This document shows positions 1-10,985 of a stretch of DNA of 64,000 bases, piece after piece. The stretch lies in NCBI RefSeq assembly GCF_047511655.1, contig NC_133396.1, positions 129,217,490-129,281,489 on the forward strand. Reading direction: 5' to 3'. Position 1 is the stretch's first letter. Each line of letters begins with the position of its first letter. Under the pieces are notes generated by a model. That model saw only the letters and a program-made list of their open reading frames with translations. It was not told the DNA's origin and searched no databases. The DNA comes from Castor canadensis (Eukaryota > Chordata > Mammalia > Rodentia > Castoridae). A program made the position numbers and the translations under genes.

Positions 1-295
1 TGTAACTGGGGGAACGATGGAGCAAGCAGGCAATCTACCAGAAGACAGAGCAGAAGGACCACCTGTATGTTCATAAAAACCCTCTCTATAATTTGTTTTC
101 ATTCACTATTACAATTTTGAAATTTCAAGGAGTCTAAAGGAAGTTGTGCCATAAAGTAGTCAAAATATGGATCAGTACTCTGCTATCCCCATTGGTGTTG
201 TGTCTTGGATATCTCCTGGTCCAGGCTTATCCTGGTATTCTTGGGAAAGCTAGTGTTCTCTATGGACCTCCCTAGAGCCATTGTATCTGTCCCAG

Positions 296-467
296 GTCTG
301 GGAGGGACGTTGGAGGGTCATCCCCTATGATGTGCTTCCTGACTGGCTGAAAGACAATGACTACCTGCTACATGGCCATAGACCACCGATGCCCTCCTTT
401 CGGGCTTGCTTCAAGAGCATCTTCCGCATCCACACAGAAACTGGCAACATCTGGACCCATTTACTTG
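296..467 (+). CDS. ADIPOR1: ADIPOR1 coding exon, residues 87-143
   Basis: Acceptor ctgtcccag before 296 and donor GTGAGT at 468. It reads [12 protein letters not shown] through NIWTHLL, the cytosolic segment before the first membrane helix, and ends with one base of Gly144. The 295 bases before it are intron; no earlier coding exon is visible there. Confidence 0.95.
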
Positions 468-3400
468 GTGAGTGCTTTGGAGGGGGAAAAATTCAGTATT
501 TGTCCCGTTTACCGCCAAGAAATTAGAAAGCTTTGGTCAAATATTGTGAGAGGCATGCTGGAGGGCATGTACACTAGACTATAAGCTCCATGAGGCTGGG
601 AATTTTACTGCTGAGTCTATACAGCCTTAACATTGACTAGGATTTTTTGTTATCTCCAGTACTTATTTGCTAAATGAATCAAAAGGAGAACATGTAAATA
701 CTTGAAAATGGTGTACAGAGAAGGAAACATTCAAAATAAAATCATTCAGGGGAATGAGTATTTGTTGAAATGCAGAAAACCACTGGATACTGCATCCTGT
801 CACACTAAAATGGTGTTATCCTGTTGCAAAAAAGAAAAAAGTCTTTGTTGATGAGGAAGAAGAACAAAGTTGTTCTGATTGATTTTATACCTGGAATTGT
901 GCCCTTCAAGTCCCTCGGTTGACCCTTGATTACCGATCTTCAAGACCGAGGTTGGAAGGTCTAGAAACAGAAGAAACTGGAGCTAGATGTTCTCTATGAC
1001 CCCTGGTAGAACTGTTGGCGATGGAGAGGACCCCTTCTACTTCATAATTTCCTATTGTAAAAACAAATGTGAGCATTTCAAAAAATGGTCTTTCTGGCTG
1101 GGTTTTTATGACTCGTGCCATTTTCTACTGAAAGTTTTGACTGCAGTTCTCACAGCTAACCCCACAGTTCAGTGATTTAAAGCCATCATCAAAGAACACA
1201 CAGTCCTTTTTTCTCACAGGTTTTTCTTCTTTCTCCCTCGTGTAGGTTTTGTGCTGTTTCTCTTCTTGGGAATCCTGACCATGCTCAGACCTAATATGTA
1301 CTTCATGGCTCCTCTACAAGAGAAGGTGGTTTTTGGAATGTTCTTTTTGGGTGCAGTGCTCTGCCTCAGCTTCTCCTGGCTCTTCCACACGGTCTATTGT
1401 CATTCAGAGAAAGTCTCTCGGACTTTTTCCAAGTGAGTTGAAACAATAGCAGTAGGAAGAATGTGCACACTTGTCAGGTCCTGTGGTCTCAATGCCGGCT
1501 GGGTGCTGAGAACCCTCTAACTCCCGGGAGTCCCTGGTATGCCCACGGAAAGGCTTTCTGTTCTGTGGGTATAGTGACGTGATGAAGCTTTTCTTATAAA
1601 CGTGTCATGAAAAAACTTACTGTAGCCTCAACAGATGGAAACCATTGTGGGATGTATTTTCTGCCTGTACAGTACTAACTTTCATGAAACTTCATTGCTT
1701 CCAAGACCTTGTACCCATTGCTAGCTTATCTTCCTCTTTTTTTTTTTTTTCTTCAATACTAAGGCTTGAACTCAGGACCTTCTTGAACCAATCCACCAAT
1801 ACTTTTTTGTGATGGGTTTTTTTGGGATTGGGTCTCTTGAACTGTTTGCCTGGGATTGGCTTTGAACCGTGACCCTCCTGATCTCTGTCTCCTGAGTAGC
1901 TAGGATTACAGGCGTGAGCCACCAGCAACCAGCTTATCTTCCTCTTGGCCCAGGCTAAGTGGGGTGTAGCAAGCAGTCTGTGCTTCATTCTGCTAGTGCT
2001 CCTGCCCACCAGTCAGAGCTTATCTCTCCTGCTCAGGCATTGCTGGAAGCCCCAGGAGTACATCTGATGCTTTCCCTATTTCCTGACTTTGAGCCTAGGG
2101 TTCTGTTTACACATGTGCTTATTTTTGTTATTACTGCTGGCTTTGGTAGTGATGGTAGCAAGCAACAAGAATACATTTTTCATCTTTAAAAGAGCTAATG
2201 CCAAGGCTGGCAGTGTTGCTGAAGTGTTTGAGCACCTGTCTGGCAAGCACAGGCCCTAAGTTCAAACTCCAGTACCACAGGAAAAAAAAAAAAACTGATG
2301 CCAGGCATAATGATACACATCTGTAGTCCCAGATACTCAAGAAGCTGAGGCAGGAGGATCACTTTAAGTCCATAAGTTTGAGGCCAGCCTGAGCAACATA
2401 GACACTACCAAAAAAGAAAAAAAAAGCCAAAAATGTCAGTGAAAAGAGAATAAGCAAAAGTACCACTTAATAATACACCTAAGGAGATTGTTTTTAGAAC
2501 TTGTTATAGAAGATTGGGGAGTTACTCAGAGTACTTCCTGAGTATGATGATGGGGACCATCTGGATTATGACAGAATCTGTAAATTCAATCATGCACTAA
2601 GGGATACAGCTCTTCACAGCTAAGGACAAGGGATAGCGTTCTATGAGCAGATTCTTAGAGGATTTTCTATTGTAAAATAGAAGTGCTTGGCCTTGTGGAG
2701 TTTTTTGTTGTTGTTTTAGTGATACTGGAGCTTGAACTCAGGGCCTTGAACTTGCTAGACAACTGTTCCAGCACCTGAGCCAGACTCCAAGCCCCCTCGT
2801 GGAGTTGTTTTTTGATTGAGTGGGTTTTTTTTGATTTTTTGAGTTTTTTTTTTTTTTTTTGGTGGGATGGGGTTTGAACTCAGGGCTTCACACTTGCAAA
2901 GCAGGCATTCTACTGCTTGAGCCACCTTCCAGCCCATTTTGCTCTGTTAATTTGGAGATGGGCTACCCTCAAACTCAGTCCTCTTGATATCAGCCTCCCA
3001 AGTAGCTAGGATTACAGGCATGATCCACTGGTGTTTGGATCCTCTTGGAGTTTTAATACAGGATATGGGTTAGATTTATGGGAAGTAACAAGAGGAAGGG
3101 TAGTCAAATCTGGAAGCAGGTAAAGAACTAGTTCAATGAGCCATAGAAATTCTTCAGTTCTTGTTTTTTTTTTGTTGTTGTTCATTTGTTTTTGTGGTGC
3201 TTGGGGATTGAACTCATGACCTTGAGTATGCTGGGCAGGTGCTCTACCACTGAGCTACATTCTCAGCCCAGCTCTTTTTTTTTAATGTTACTAATAGTAG
3301 AATATTTTTGAGACATAGAGAATTGGGTGCTAGTTCTGCATTGGTGTATTAAATTTTTACCTTGGAAATTTTTTTAGGTAACTCTTAAATTACAACCACA

Positions 3401-6400
3401 TACATAAAAACTTTTTATGCTGCCTTTTTTTTTTTTTAAATGAGACCAGGATTTGAACTCAGCTTATCATTTACAAAGTAGGTGCTCTACTGCTTGAGCC
3501 ATGTCTCCATTCCATTTTGCTGTCATGATTTTGGAGATGGGGTTGCAACTATTTGCCTGGGCTGGCCTTGAACTGTGATCCTTCCTATCTCAGCCTCCCA
3601 AGTAGCTAGGATTACAGACTTGAGCTACTGGTACCCTGCTCTTCTATCATATATATAATATTTACTCCTACACTTTACATTTTGCAACTTTTTCAAACGT
3701 TTGGAGTTTTTCCAGTATCCTTTTTCATTTTGGAGCAGTCTTTTAGAAAAAAAAAAACCCTTATTACCAGGCACCGGTGGCTCATGCCTATAATCCTAGC
3801 TACTCAGGAGGCAGAGATCAGGAGGATCAAGATTCAAAGCCAGCCCACAGAAATAGTTTGCAAGACCCTATCTTGAAAAACTCTTCACAAAAAAGGGCAG
3901 GTGAGTCACTCAAGGTATAGGCCTTGAGTTCAAATCCTAGTACCACAAAAAAAAAAAAAAAAAGAAAGAAAAACCTTATTTTATAAAATCTTTCCTCACC
4001 CAAAAGCATTTCCTTTTCCCTATAACTTTTTCAAAAATATGTTCATATACCTTCCTTAGATATCTTTCGTATTTGTTCATTCTTTTTTTGTCTGTTTAAT
4101 CTATATTTTGGAATAACTTTTACAAAAATTTTGAACTTAGACAAAAATGTTTATTTTTTTCAATAAAATACTCATAGTAACCTTTTATTCTAATGAACAA
4201 CCAGGAAGAAAGTCATCTTAAGCTGTCTTTTAATAACAATAACAATTTATTTTAAGAGAGTTGAATCCAAATTACATTTCTGACAACAGATTAAGATCAT
4301 TTGTTTAAATAACCAAACTTTAATATCCTTTTGTAAGTAGTTATAGCAACTCCTTAAGTTTAAAATGACACCCTTTTCGTGGGATGTATTTTCTATCTGA
4401 ACAGTACTATCTTCCATGAATCTTGGGATGCCAGCAGGTTGCATTCCAAGACGGTGTACCCAGCACTAGCTTATCTTCCTCCTGGGCTAAGTCAGAGTGG
4501 GTTGTAGCAAGCAGTCTGCTCTGTTCTGATAGTGCTCCTGCCTGCTAGCAGGCCAGAGCCTGAGCGAACTCTTGAGTGCCTGTTTATTATCAGTCCTTGA
4601 GTACCACACTAACTTCATGATGGTAGTTTAAGAACCATCTTAATGACGGTTAAAAAAAAAAAGATGGTTAACACATACATATATGCACTAAAAAAGGTTT
4701 TTAAATAGGCATACCAAAAAAATGTCAATTTTGTGTAGATTAAAATAAGCAAGAAAATGAAAGACAGCTATAACTAGTCAGTTTTTTTTTTTCCCTTGAA
4801 TTCCAGGGGCAGGTTATGTTTTTGCCTAATACTTAACAAATACACAAAGTAACAGTAACAATTATATTAATTTAGAGTACCCTTAGACAAACCTTTTAGT
4901 CATAGATTTGTTTATAGAGTTCAAGTCTACCACTGGTTTGTTTCATTTCTATGACTTTTTTTTTTTAGACTGGATTATTCAGGGATTGCTCTACTGATTA
5001 TGGGGAGCTTTGTCCCCTGGCTGTATTACTCCTTCTACTGCTCCCCACAGCCTCGGCTCATCTACCTCTCCATCGTCTGTGTCCTGGGCATTTCTGCCAT
5101 CATTGTGGCACAGTGGGATCGGTTTGCCACTCCTAAGCACCGGCAGACAAGAGCAGGTGAGTGGGAAAACACAGTGTAACCTTCTGAGGTCCTGGGCTTT
5201 GGCCCTGGTCAGCCCACACCTGGGTCCTGAGAATTGCAGCTTGTAAAACCCACCCAAACCTGATTTACATTTAGAACTTTCAAAGGGACATTAATTTTCT
5301 TTTTTTTTTTTTATTGTTTTATTATTCATATGTGCATACAAGGCTTGGGTCATTTCTCCCTCCTGCCCCCACCCCCTCCCTTACCACCCACACCACCCCC
5401 TCCGTCTCCCCCCCATCCCCTCAGTACCCGGCAGAAACTATTTTGCCCTTATTTCTAATTTTGTTGAAGAGAGAGTATAAGCCATAATAGGAAGGAACAA
5501 GGGTTTTTGCTGGTTGAGATAAGGATAGCTATACAGGGAGTTGACTCACATTAATTTCCTGTGCGTGTGTGTTACCTTCTAGGTTAATTCTTTTTGACCT
5601 AACCTTTTCTGTAGTTCCTGGTCCCCTTTACCTATTGGCCTCAGTTGCTTTTAAGGTATCTGCTTTAGTTTCTCTGTGTTAAGGGCAACAAATGCTAGCT
5701 AATTTTTTAGATGTCTTACCTATCCTCACCCCTCCTTTGTGTGCTCTTGCTTTTATCATGTGCGCAAAGTCCAATCCCCTTGTTTTGTTTGCCCTTGATC
5801 TAATGTCCGCATATGAGGGAGAACATACGATTTTTGGTCTTTTGGGCCAGGCTAACTTCACTCAGAATGATGTTCTCCAATTCCATCCATTTACTGGCAA
5901 ATGATAACATTTTGTTCTTCTTCATGGCTGCATAAAATTCCATTGTGTATAGATACCACATTTTCTTGATCCATTCGTCAGTGGTGGGGCATCTTGGCTG
6001 TTTCCATAACTTGGCTATTGTGAATAGTGCCACAATAAACATGGGTGTGCAGGTGCCTCTGGAGTAACCTGTGTCACAGTCTTTTGGGTATACCCCCAAG
6101 AGTGGTATTGCTGGATCAAATGGTAGATCGATGTCTAGCTTTTTAAGTGTCCTCCAAATTTTTTTCCAGAGTGGTTGTACTAGTTTACATTCCCACCAAC
6201 AGTATAAGAGGGTTCCTTCCCCCCCCCCCCGCCCCTCCCCCGGCATCCTCGCCAACACCTGTTGTTGGTGGTGTTGCTAATGATGGCTATTCTAACGGGT
6301 AAGGTGGAATCTTAGTGTGGTTTTAATTGCATTTCCTTTATTGCTAGAGATGGTGAGCATTTTTTCATGTGTTTTTTTGCCATTTGAATTTCTCCTTTTG

Positions 6401-9051
6401 AGAAAGTTCTGTTTAGTTCACTTGCCCATTTCTTTATTGGTTCATTAGTTTTGGGAGAATTTAGTTTTTTAAGTTCCCTATATATTCTTGTTATCAGTCC
6501 TTTGTCTGATGTGTAGCTGGCAAATATTTTCTCCCACTCTGTGGGTGTTCTCTTCAGTTTAGAGACCATTTCTTTTGATAAACAGAAGCTTTTTAGTTTT
6601 ATGAGGTCCCATTTATCTATGCTATCTCTTAGTTGCTGTGCTGCTGGGGTTTCGTTGAGAAAGTTCTTACCTATACCTACTAACTCCAGAGTAGTTCCTA
6701 CTCTTTCCTGTATCAACTTTAGAGTTTGTGGTCTGATATTAAGATCCTTGATCCATTTTGAGTTAATCTTGGTATAGGGTGATATACATGGATCTAGTTT
6801 CAGTTTTTTGCAGACTGCTAACCAGTTTTCCCAGCAGTTTTTGTTGAAGAGGCTGCTGTTTCTCCATCGGATATTTTTAGCTCCTTTGTCAAAGACAAGT
6901 TGGTTATAGTTGTGTGGCTTCATATCTGGGTACTCTATTCTGTTCCACTGGTCTTCAAGGGACATTAATTTTCAAAGCTCAATTCTCCCCAAGCTCATAC
7001 TATTTCAGTAGATTGGTAACTGAACACATCATTCCCAGCTTGTTGATTAGCTTTAAGCAATCAACCTTATTTTTAAGGTTTAAAAATAAAGCAAGCACAG
7101 TCATTTTAGTGACCTGAGTCATCAGTACTCAAAGCAAGCAAGGGATTCAAATTAAAATACCCAGAGGCGTTTTACTAAAGGAATGGAATACCTTGTTTGG
7201 TTTATAAAATAACTTGAGCATGAAAACTAGTAGCAACTAATTTAATAGCTATAAGCACAAATATCTTTGTGTTGACTCGTCTGGACTCTTATTTTAAGCT
7301 TTTATTACTTGTCAGCAATTACCACTTGTTTTCAGCCCCTTCAGTCTTCTTAGTACCTGTTGTGTTTTAGCCTTCAGCTAAAAGAATTATATGTTTATCA
7401 ACCACCAACCATTGGCAGGCACTGTGCTTAAACAAGGGTATTTGCAAAGACGACATTCCTGCCCCTTAGTTCTGTACAGTGGAGCAGTATGGAGACAAGT
7501 ATCCATTCTTCCCTTGCTCTTGCCTTATTTATGTCTTTCAGCAGCTTTGGGAAACTGCTCATCTGCATGTATCTATGGGAGATCAGAGGCCTTGTTACTT
7601 AAGTCTCTTTCATGATCTTAATGGGAAATCTATCCTATACTTCTCTGGTTTGGGAGCCAGCTGAAGACTTGGCATCTAGGATCTGTACCCAAGTCAGCCA
7701 TCAGAGAGCTTTAACATACTATTTCTGCCTGGGCTCCTTAACATATAATAAAGACTATGAGGTATTGGGCTGGGGACATAGCTCAGTGGTAGAGCACTTA
7801 CTTAGCATATGCAAGCCCCTGAATTCAATCTCTTCAGCACTGTATTTAAAAAAAAAAAAAAAAAGCTGGGCACTGGTGGCCTGTAATCCTAGCTACTTGG
7901 GATGCAGAGATCACTGAGAGTTGCAGTTTGAAGCTAGCCCTGGGCAAATAGTTGGTGAGACTCTATCTCAAAAATACCCAACACAAAACAGAGCTGGTGG
8001 AGTGGGTGTGACAAGTGATAGAGCGCCTGCCTAGCAAGTGTGAGGCCCTGAGTTCAAATTCCAGTAACACCAAAAAAAAAAAAAGAGAGAGAGAGAGAGG
8101 TAGAGATGTTTGTTTTTGGTGTTCCTTAACAGGTAAGTGCTTACACAACCTTATTCTCATTCTGGGCACACCAAAACTGTCTGTTACCCATCTTGTGGCC
8201 AAACTTCCAAACATGTATTATTCAGAAAGTAGTTCTTAGGATAAACGCAGAGTCCAGAGTCAGGCAGCAGCACCTTCCACATAGTGATTGTTTCCCTGTT
8301 GATGATCTCGTGTCTCTCTGCTCAGGAGTGTTCCTGGGACTCGGCTTGAGTGGGGTCGTGCCCACTATGCACTTCACTATCGCCGAGGGCTTTGTCAAGG
8401 CCACCACAGTGGGCCAGATGGGCTGGTTCTTCCTCATGGCTGTGATGTACATCACTGGAGCCGGCCTTTATGCTGCTCGGATTCCTGAGCGCTTCTTTCC
8501 TGGAAAATTTGACATATGGGTAAGAAATGACTCTTCCAGCAGGGCCTGTGATGGCGAATGACGGGCTCACAGTTGAAAGGCTAAGTAAAAGGTGATAGGA
8601 GACCTGGATCATGTAGTATTTAGGTATACTCATATATGTACATTGGAGAAAAATAGCCAATATTAACATGTTGGTGTTATCTCTGATACTTTCAAATTTT
8701 TTTGATACTTTTATAATGTAAAAAAAAGAAAAGCAAAAACCAGAAGAGGCAAATACTGTCTCCTACTTCTTTCTTTTTATTATTGCTGTACTGGGGGTAC
8801 ATTGTGACATTTACAAAAGTTCTTACAGCATTTCATAGTTGATTTCACCCCCTCCATTTTCCTACTTCTTTCTAATTTCTCCTTCCATCATCCTAAAAGC
8901 TGTTCTCTTTTTATTCCTGCAGTTCCAGTCTCATCAGATATTCCACGTCCTGGTGGTGGCAGCAGCTTTTGTCCACTTCTATGGGGTCTCCAACCTTCAG
9001 GAATTCCGTTATGGCCTAGAAGGTGGCTGTACTGATGACTCCCTTCTCTGA
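296..9051 (+). CDS. ADIPOR1: Adiponectin receptor protein 1, 3' part (five coding exons)
   Basis: Seven-transmembrane receptor of the PAQR family with its N-terminus in the cytosol. It binds adiponectin, signals through AMPK and PPAR-alpha, and has a zinc-dependent ceramidase-like core. Coding exons: 296-467, 1246-1432, 4969-5156, 8326-8519 and 8923-9051. All borders are AG/GT and the phase is kept throughout, giving 289 codons plus TGA, exactly residues 87-375 of the 375-residue human protein. Zinc ligands of the family are present: His191 ([10 protein letters not shown]), His337 and His341 (FQSHQIFHV); Asp208 is in KLDYSG. I found no difference from human as I remember it. Residues 1-86 and the promoter lie before position 1. 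The introns hold an L1, SINEs and an unclassified repeat pair. The gene lies 6-7 kb upstream of KLHL12 on the same strand. Identity is essentially certain. Confidence 0.97.
1246..1432 (+). CDS. ADIPOR1: ADIPOR1 coding exon, residues 144-206
   Basis: Acceptor cgtgtag before 1246 and donor GTGAGT at 1433. Encodes helix 1 ([13 protein letters not shown]), helix 2 ([14 protein letters not shown]) and zinc ligand His191. The last codon, Lys206, is split AA/A with the next exon. It is bracketed by two copies of an unclassified repeat. Confidence 0.96.
1647..2019. repeat. Unclassified intronic repeat, copy A (split by a SINE)
   Basis: From GTGGGATGTATTTT to CAGTCAGAGC this matches 4379-4559 in the same order and orientation, including CTAGCTTATCTTCCTC and GTAGCAAGCAGTCTG. 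A SINE at 1739-1930 interrupts it. I do not recognise the family. Confidence 0.8.
1739..1930 (-). repeat. B1-ID composite SINE
   Basis: Poly-T, a degraded ID part, then a reversed 7SL-like monomer. Flanked by a perfect 16-bp target-site duplication AGCTTATCTTCCTCTT at 1723-1738 and 1931-1946, which fixes the edges. Confidence 0.9.
2202..2293 (+). repeat. ID-type SINE
   Basis: tRNA-derived ID sequence (aggctggcagtg..., caagttcaaactccagtaccac-like 3' end) followed by an A-tail. Confidence 0.75.
2295..2425 (+). repeat. B1-like SINE monomer
   Basis: 7SL-derived core (gaggcaggaggatcac, ttgaggccagcctgagcaacatag) with an A-rich tail, immediately downstream of the ID copy. Confidence 0.8.
2716..2796 (-). 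repeat. ID-type SINE fragment
   Basis: Reversed ID body (gatactggagcttgaactcagggcc..., cacctgagcc) without a clear partner monomer. Confidence 0.7.
2844..3034 (-). repeat. B1-ID composite SINE
   Basis: Poly-T, reversed ID (ggggtttgaactcagggct), spacer with attttgctctgttaatttggagatg, then a reversed 7SL-like monomer ending tagctaggattacaggc. Confidence 0.88.
3163..3270 (-). repeat. ID-type SINE
   Basis: Poly-T with gtt repeats, then a reversed ID body (tggggattgaactcatgacc, ctctaccactgagctac). Confidence 0.8.
3424..3640 (-). repeat. B1-ID composite SINE
   Basis: Poly-T, reversed ID, ccattttgctgtcatgattttg spacer, then a reversed 7SL-like monomer (cctcccaagtagctaggattacag). Confidence 0.88.
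3766..3972 (+). repeat. B1-ID composite SINE
   Basis: Forward copy: caggcaccggtggctcatgc, tactcaggaggcagagatcagg, gggcaggtgagtcactcaagg, gagttcaaatcctagtacc, A-tail. Confidence 0.9.
4379..4559. repeat. Unclassified intronic repeat, copy B
   Basis: Second copy of the 1647-2019 element, lacking the SINE. Identity looks moderate (shared blocks with small indels) and stops on both sides at the same points as copy A. Confidence 0.8.
4969..5156 (+). CDS. ADIPOR1: ADIPOR1 coding exon, residues 206-268
   Basis: Long pyrimidine tract then AG before 4969; donor GTGAGT at 5157. Encodes [20 protein letters not shown] and the following helices up to KHRQTRA. Contains Asp208 near the zinc centre. Gly269 is split with the next exon. 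Confidence 0.96.
5300..6956 (-). mobile_element. Young 5'-truncated L1 (3' end of ORF2 plus 3' UTR)
   Basis: A perfect 17-bp target-site duplication AAGGGACATTAATTTTC at 5283-5299 and 6957-6973 fixes the edges. Poly-T at 5300-5312 is the reversed A-tail. Reverse-strand ORF2 protein is readable at 6965-6312 ([30 protein letters not shown]) and 6258-5800 ([49 protein letters not shown]). The two halves are out of frame: near 6325 one A seems lost from a stretch that other L1s read as ATGCAAATTAAA. A C/G-rich tract at 6220-6242 replaces part of the usual text. The 3' UTR is about 5313-5800. It cannot move: most of ORF2 and all of ORF1 are absent. Confidence 0.95.
7762..7863 (+). repeat. ID-type SINE
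   Basis: gggctggggacatagctcagtggtagagc... with A-box and B-box-like parts and an A-tail of about 18. Confidence 0.85.
7864..8101 (+). repeat. B1-ID composite SINE
   Basis: gctgggcactggtggcctgtaatcc..., spacer acacaaaacagagctggtggag, ID part, A-tail, then (GA)n. It follows the tail of the previous ID directly. Confidence 0.88.
8326..8519 (+). CDS. ADIPOR1: ADIPOR1 coding exon, residues 269-333
   Basis: Acceptor tctctctgctcag before 8326; donor GTAAGA at 8520. Encodes [16 protein letters not shown], then [20 protein letters not shown] and ends KFDIW. Phase 0 to the last exon. Confidence 0.96.
8775..8859 (-). mobile_element. Extremely truncated L1 3' end
   Basis: 85 bp of L1 3' UTR (tactgggggtac, gacatttacaaaagttctta) also seen at 55846-55985. 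A perfect 14-bp target-site duplication TCCTACTTCTTTCT at 8761-8774 and 8860-8873 shows a genuine insertion. It ends about 50 bp before the last ADIPOR1 exon. Confidence 0.82.
8923..9051 (+). CDS. ADIPOR1: ADIPOR1 last coding exon, residues 334-375
   Basis: Acceptor attcctgcag before 8923. Starts [12 protein letters not shown] with zinc ligands His337 and His341, the last membrane helix, and ends CTDDSLL with TGA at 9049-9051. A very short L1 fragment sits about 50 bp upstream in the intron. Confidence 0.96.
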   Translation, partial: FQSHQIFHVLVVAAAFVHFYGVSNLQEFRYGLEGGCTDDSLL

Positions 9052-9860
9052 GCCTTCCCACCTGAGGGGTGGAGGAGGAACTTCCCAAGTGCTTTTAAAA
9101 ATAACTTCTTTGCTGAAGTGAGAGGAAGAGTCTGAGGTGTCTGTTTCTAGAAGAAACCTCTTAAAAGAATTCAGTACGAGTCAAGGTTCAACTCACTTTC
9201 ACAGCCACTGGGCAATAAACTTTCCATTTCTATTCCCCAGCTGGGGAGGGTGAAATGGTCAACACAGCCACCCCCCTCCTTAGCGGTCACCACCTCAGCA
9301 AGGCAACTACTAGTCCTTTACAGAGACGACTTTGAAGCTCATGTTGAGATTTTACCCCCTCCTCAAACCATTTTGGGAAAAAATTACAGACTGGGACTCT
9401 TCAGAAATTGTTTTTCTGGAAGAAAATGTCCCTCCCTTACCCCATCCTTACTTTGTAACCTGGCTTATAACAGGCCATCCATTTTTGTAGCACACTTTTC
9501 AAAAGTAATTATACCTGGTCCCACCTTTCTTGGGCCTAGACCTGCTTTCACAGCAGGAGAGCAAAGCCCTGACTTTTACATGCCCGGCTAGTCATGGGAG
9601 TGCATCCAGGCCTCAGATAACTTGAGCTTTAGTTTTGTTTTTTTTTTCTTGGCAGAGTAATGTAAAATTAAAATGGGGAAAGATATTTAATATTTAATAC
9701 TAAGCTTTAAAAAGAAACCCGCTATCATTGCTATGTATCTTGATGCAAAGACTATGATGATAAAAGAAAGTACAGAAAACACTTGGCATTCATATATTTA
9801 ATGTGTGGTCTCGACTACTTGCATATAACTCCAAAAGATTAAAACCTATAATCATCCTAA
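9052..9860 (+). other. ADIPOR1: ADIPOR1 3' UTR (end inferred)
   Basis: Non-coding sequence following the ADIPOR1 stop, free of recognisable SINEs, as expected for a constrained 3' UTR. Candidate polyadenylation signals are AATAAA at 9214-9219 and ATTAAA at 9838-9843. The second would give a UTR of about 800 bases, near the human length as I remember it. The true cleavage site cannot be read from sequence alone. Confidence 0.6.
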
Positions 9861-10289
9861 ATTCTGCTGGGTCACAAATTTGAAAGATAGTCACGACAAG
9901 CCTGATATGTGTGGGTCAGGGAATGATCCTAATTGAGTTGCTAGCATCTGCTCCTCAGTACAACTTTAATTTTTCCTACTTGCATAGATGTCTAATTTGA
10001 GAAATGACTGTGCTATAGTGCTCAGTGATGTGAAGATTCTCACAGTTTAGTTCTAGTAAAACCACCTTGCCTAGGGTTGTCTCATCAAGGAGCTATTCTC
10101 TGCCCTCCTGTACTCTTGTGACAGGTACTCAACCCGGACTTCTGTTCCTTAGGTAGCTGAAGCCAGCAGTGATCACTTCCTAGTTGTAGGCAGTTGAAGG
10201 GGAATCTCATAAAGTTGGGCTCACTTCAAGTTTGTACAAGTGGAAAAACAAATGATCCTTTTAAAATATCCACCGAGGCGAACAAACAG
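9861..10289. other. Intergenic spacer after ADIPOR1
   Basis: No exon, SINE or RNA gene recognised. The longer polyadenylated form of ADIPOR1 could reach slightly into it. Confidence 0.5.
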
Positions 10290-10518
10290 GAAAAAATTCT
10301 TAGCCTCAAGAGGCAATCAGGAAAATGTAAATTAAAACCAAAATGATAAACCATTTCCTGCTCCAACAAGATTGGCACAAATTAAAAAGCCTAATATTGA
10401 GTGTTGGCGCTGACATGGAGCAGACCAGATGGCTGTTGTGGAATTGTACATTGGTAAGATCACTTTGTGTGGACATGCATACAGTGTGAACATGCACACG
10501 TGTAAACATTTCATCAAA

Positions 10519-10620
10519 CATGCTTGGGGGTGTAGTTCAGTGGCATGCTAAATACTTAGCACGCATGAGGCTCTGGAGTCTATCCCCGTCATCCACAAAA
10601 AAAAAAAAAAGGGAAAAAAA
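10519..10620 (+). repeat. ID-type SINE
   Basis: gcttgggggtgtagttcagtggcatgc..., ending in a 14-A tail, inserted in the old L1. Confidence 0.8.
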
Positions 10621-10895
10621 TTTCACAAAGTAACACCATGAGATTATGAGATGCATCTGGTATTTGTCTTAACATTAAAAAAAAAGTCTGATCCCCTAAA
10701 TTTGTTTTCCTAACTCATTAATTTGTCATGACTCAATGAAAAACACTGCTGTTACACTAAAAGGCTCATTGCAGCTCCTTATAGCCAAATACTGCAAATG
10801 TCTAAAACTGTTGAATGGAAAAATAAATTTTGGTTTATTCATGAAATGAAACACTACCAGTAAAAAAAAAAAAAAAAAAAAATTACACAGGAACA

Positions 10896-10985
10896 GGAGC
10901 TGGAGGCATGGCTCAAGCAGCAAAAGTCCTGCCTAGGAAGTGTGAGACCCTGAGTTCAAACCCCATAGTCTCCAAAAAATAGTAA
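10896..10985 (+). repeat. ID-type SINE
   Basis: ggagctggaggcatggctcaagcag..., gagttcaaaccccatagtc, short A-tail. Inserted in the same old L1. Confidence 0.8.

Noticed and set aside
1-295. Possible earlier ADIPOR1 coding exon at the window start
   Set aside because: No frame matches residues 1-86 (for example HHAMEKMEEFVYK), so this is intron.
5800-6965. Long reverse-strand frames that look like a reverse-transcriptase gene
   Set aside because: They are the C-terminal end of L1 ORF2 in a truncated insertion, not a host gene.
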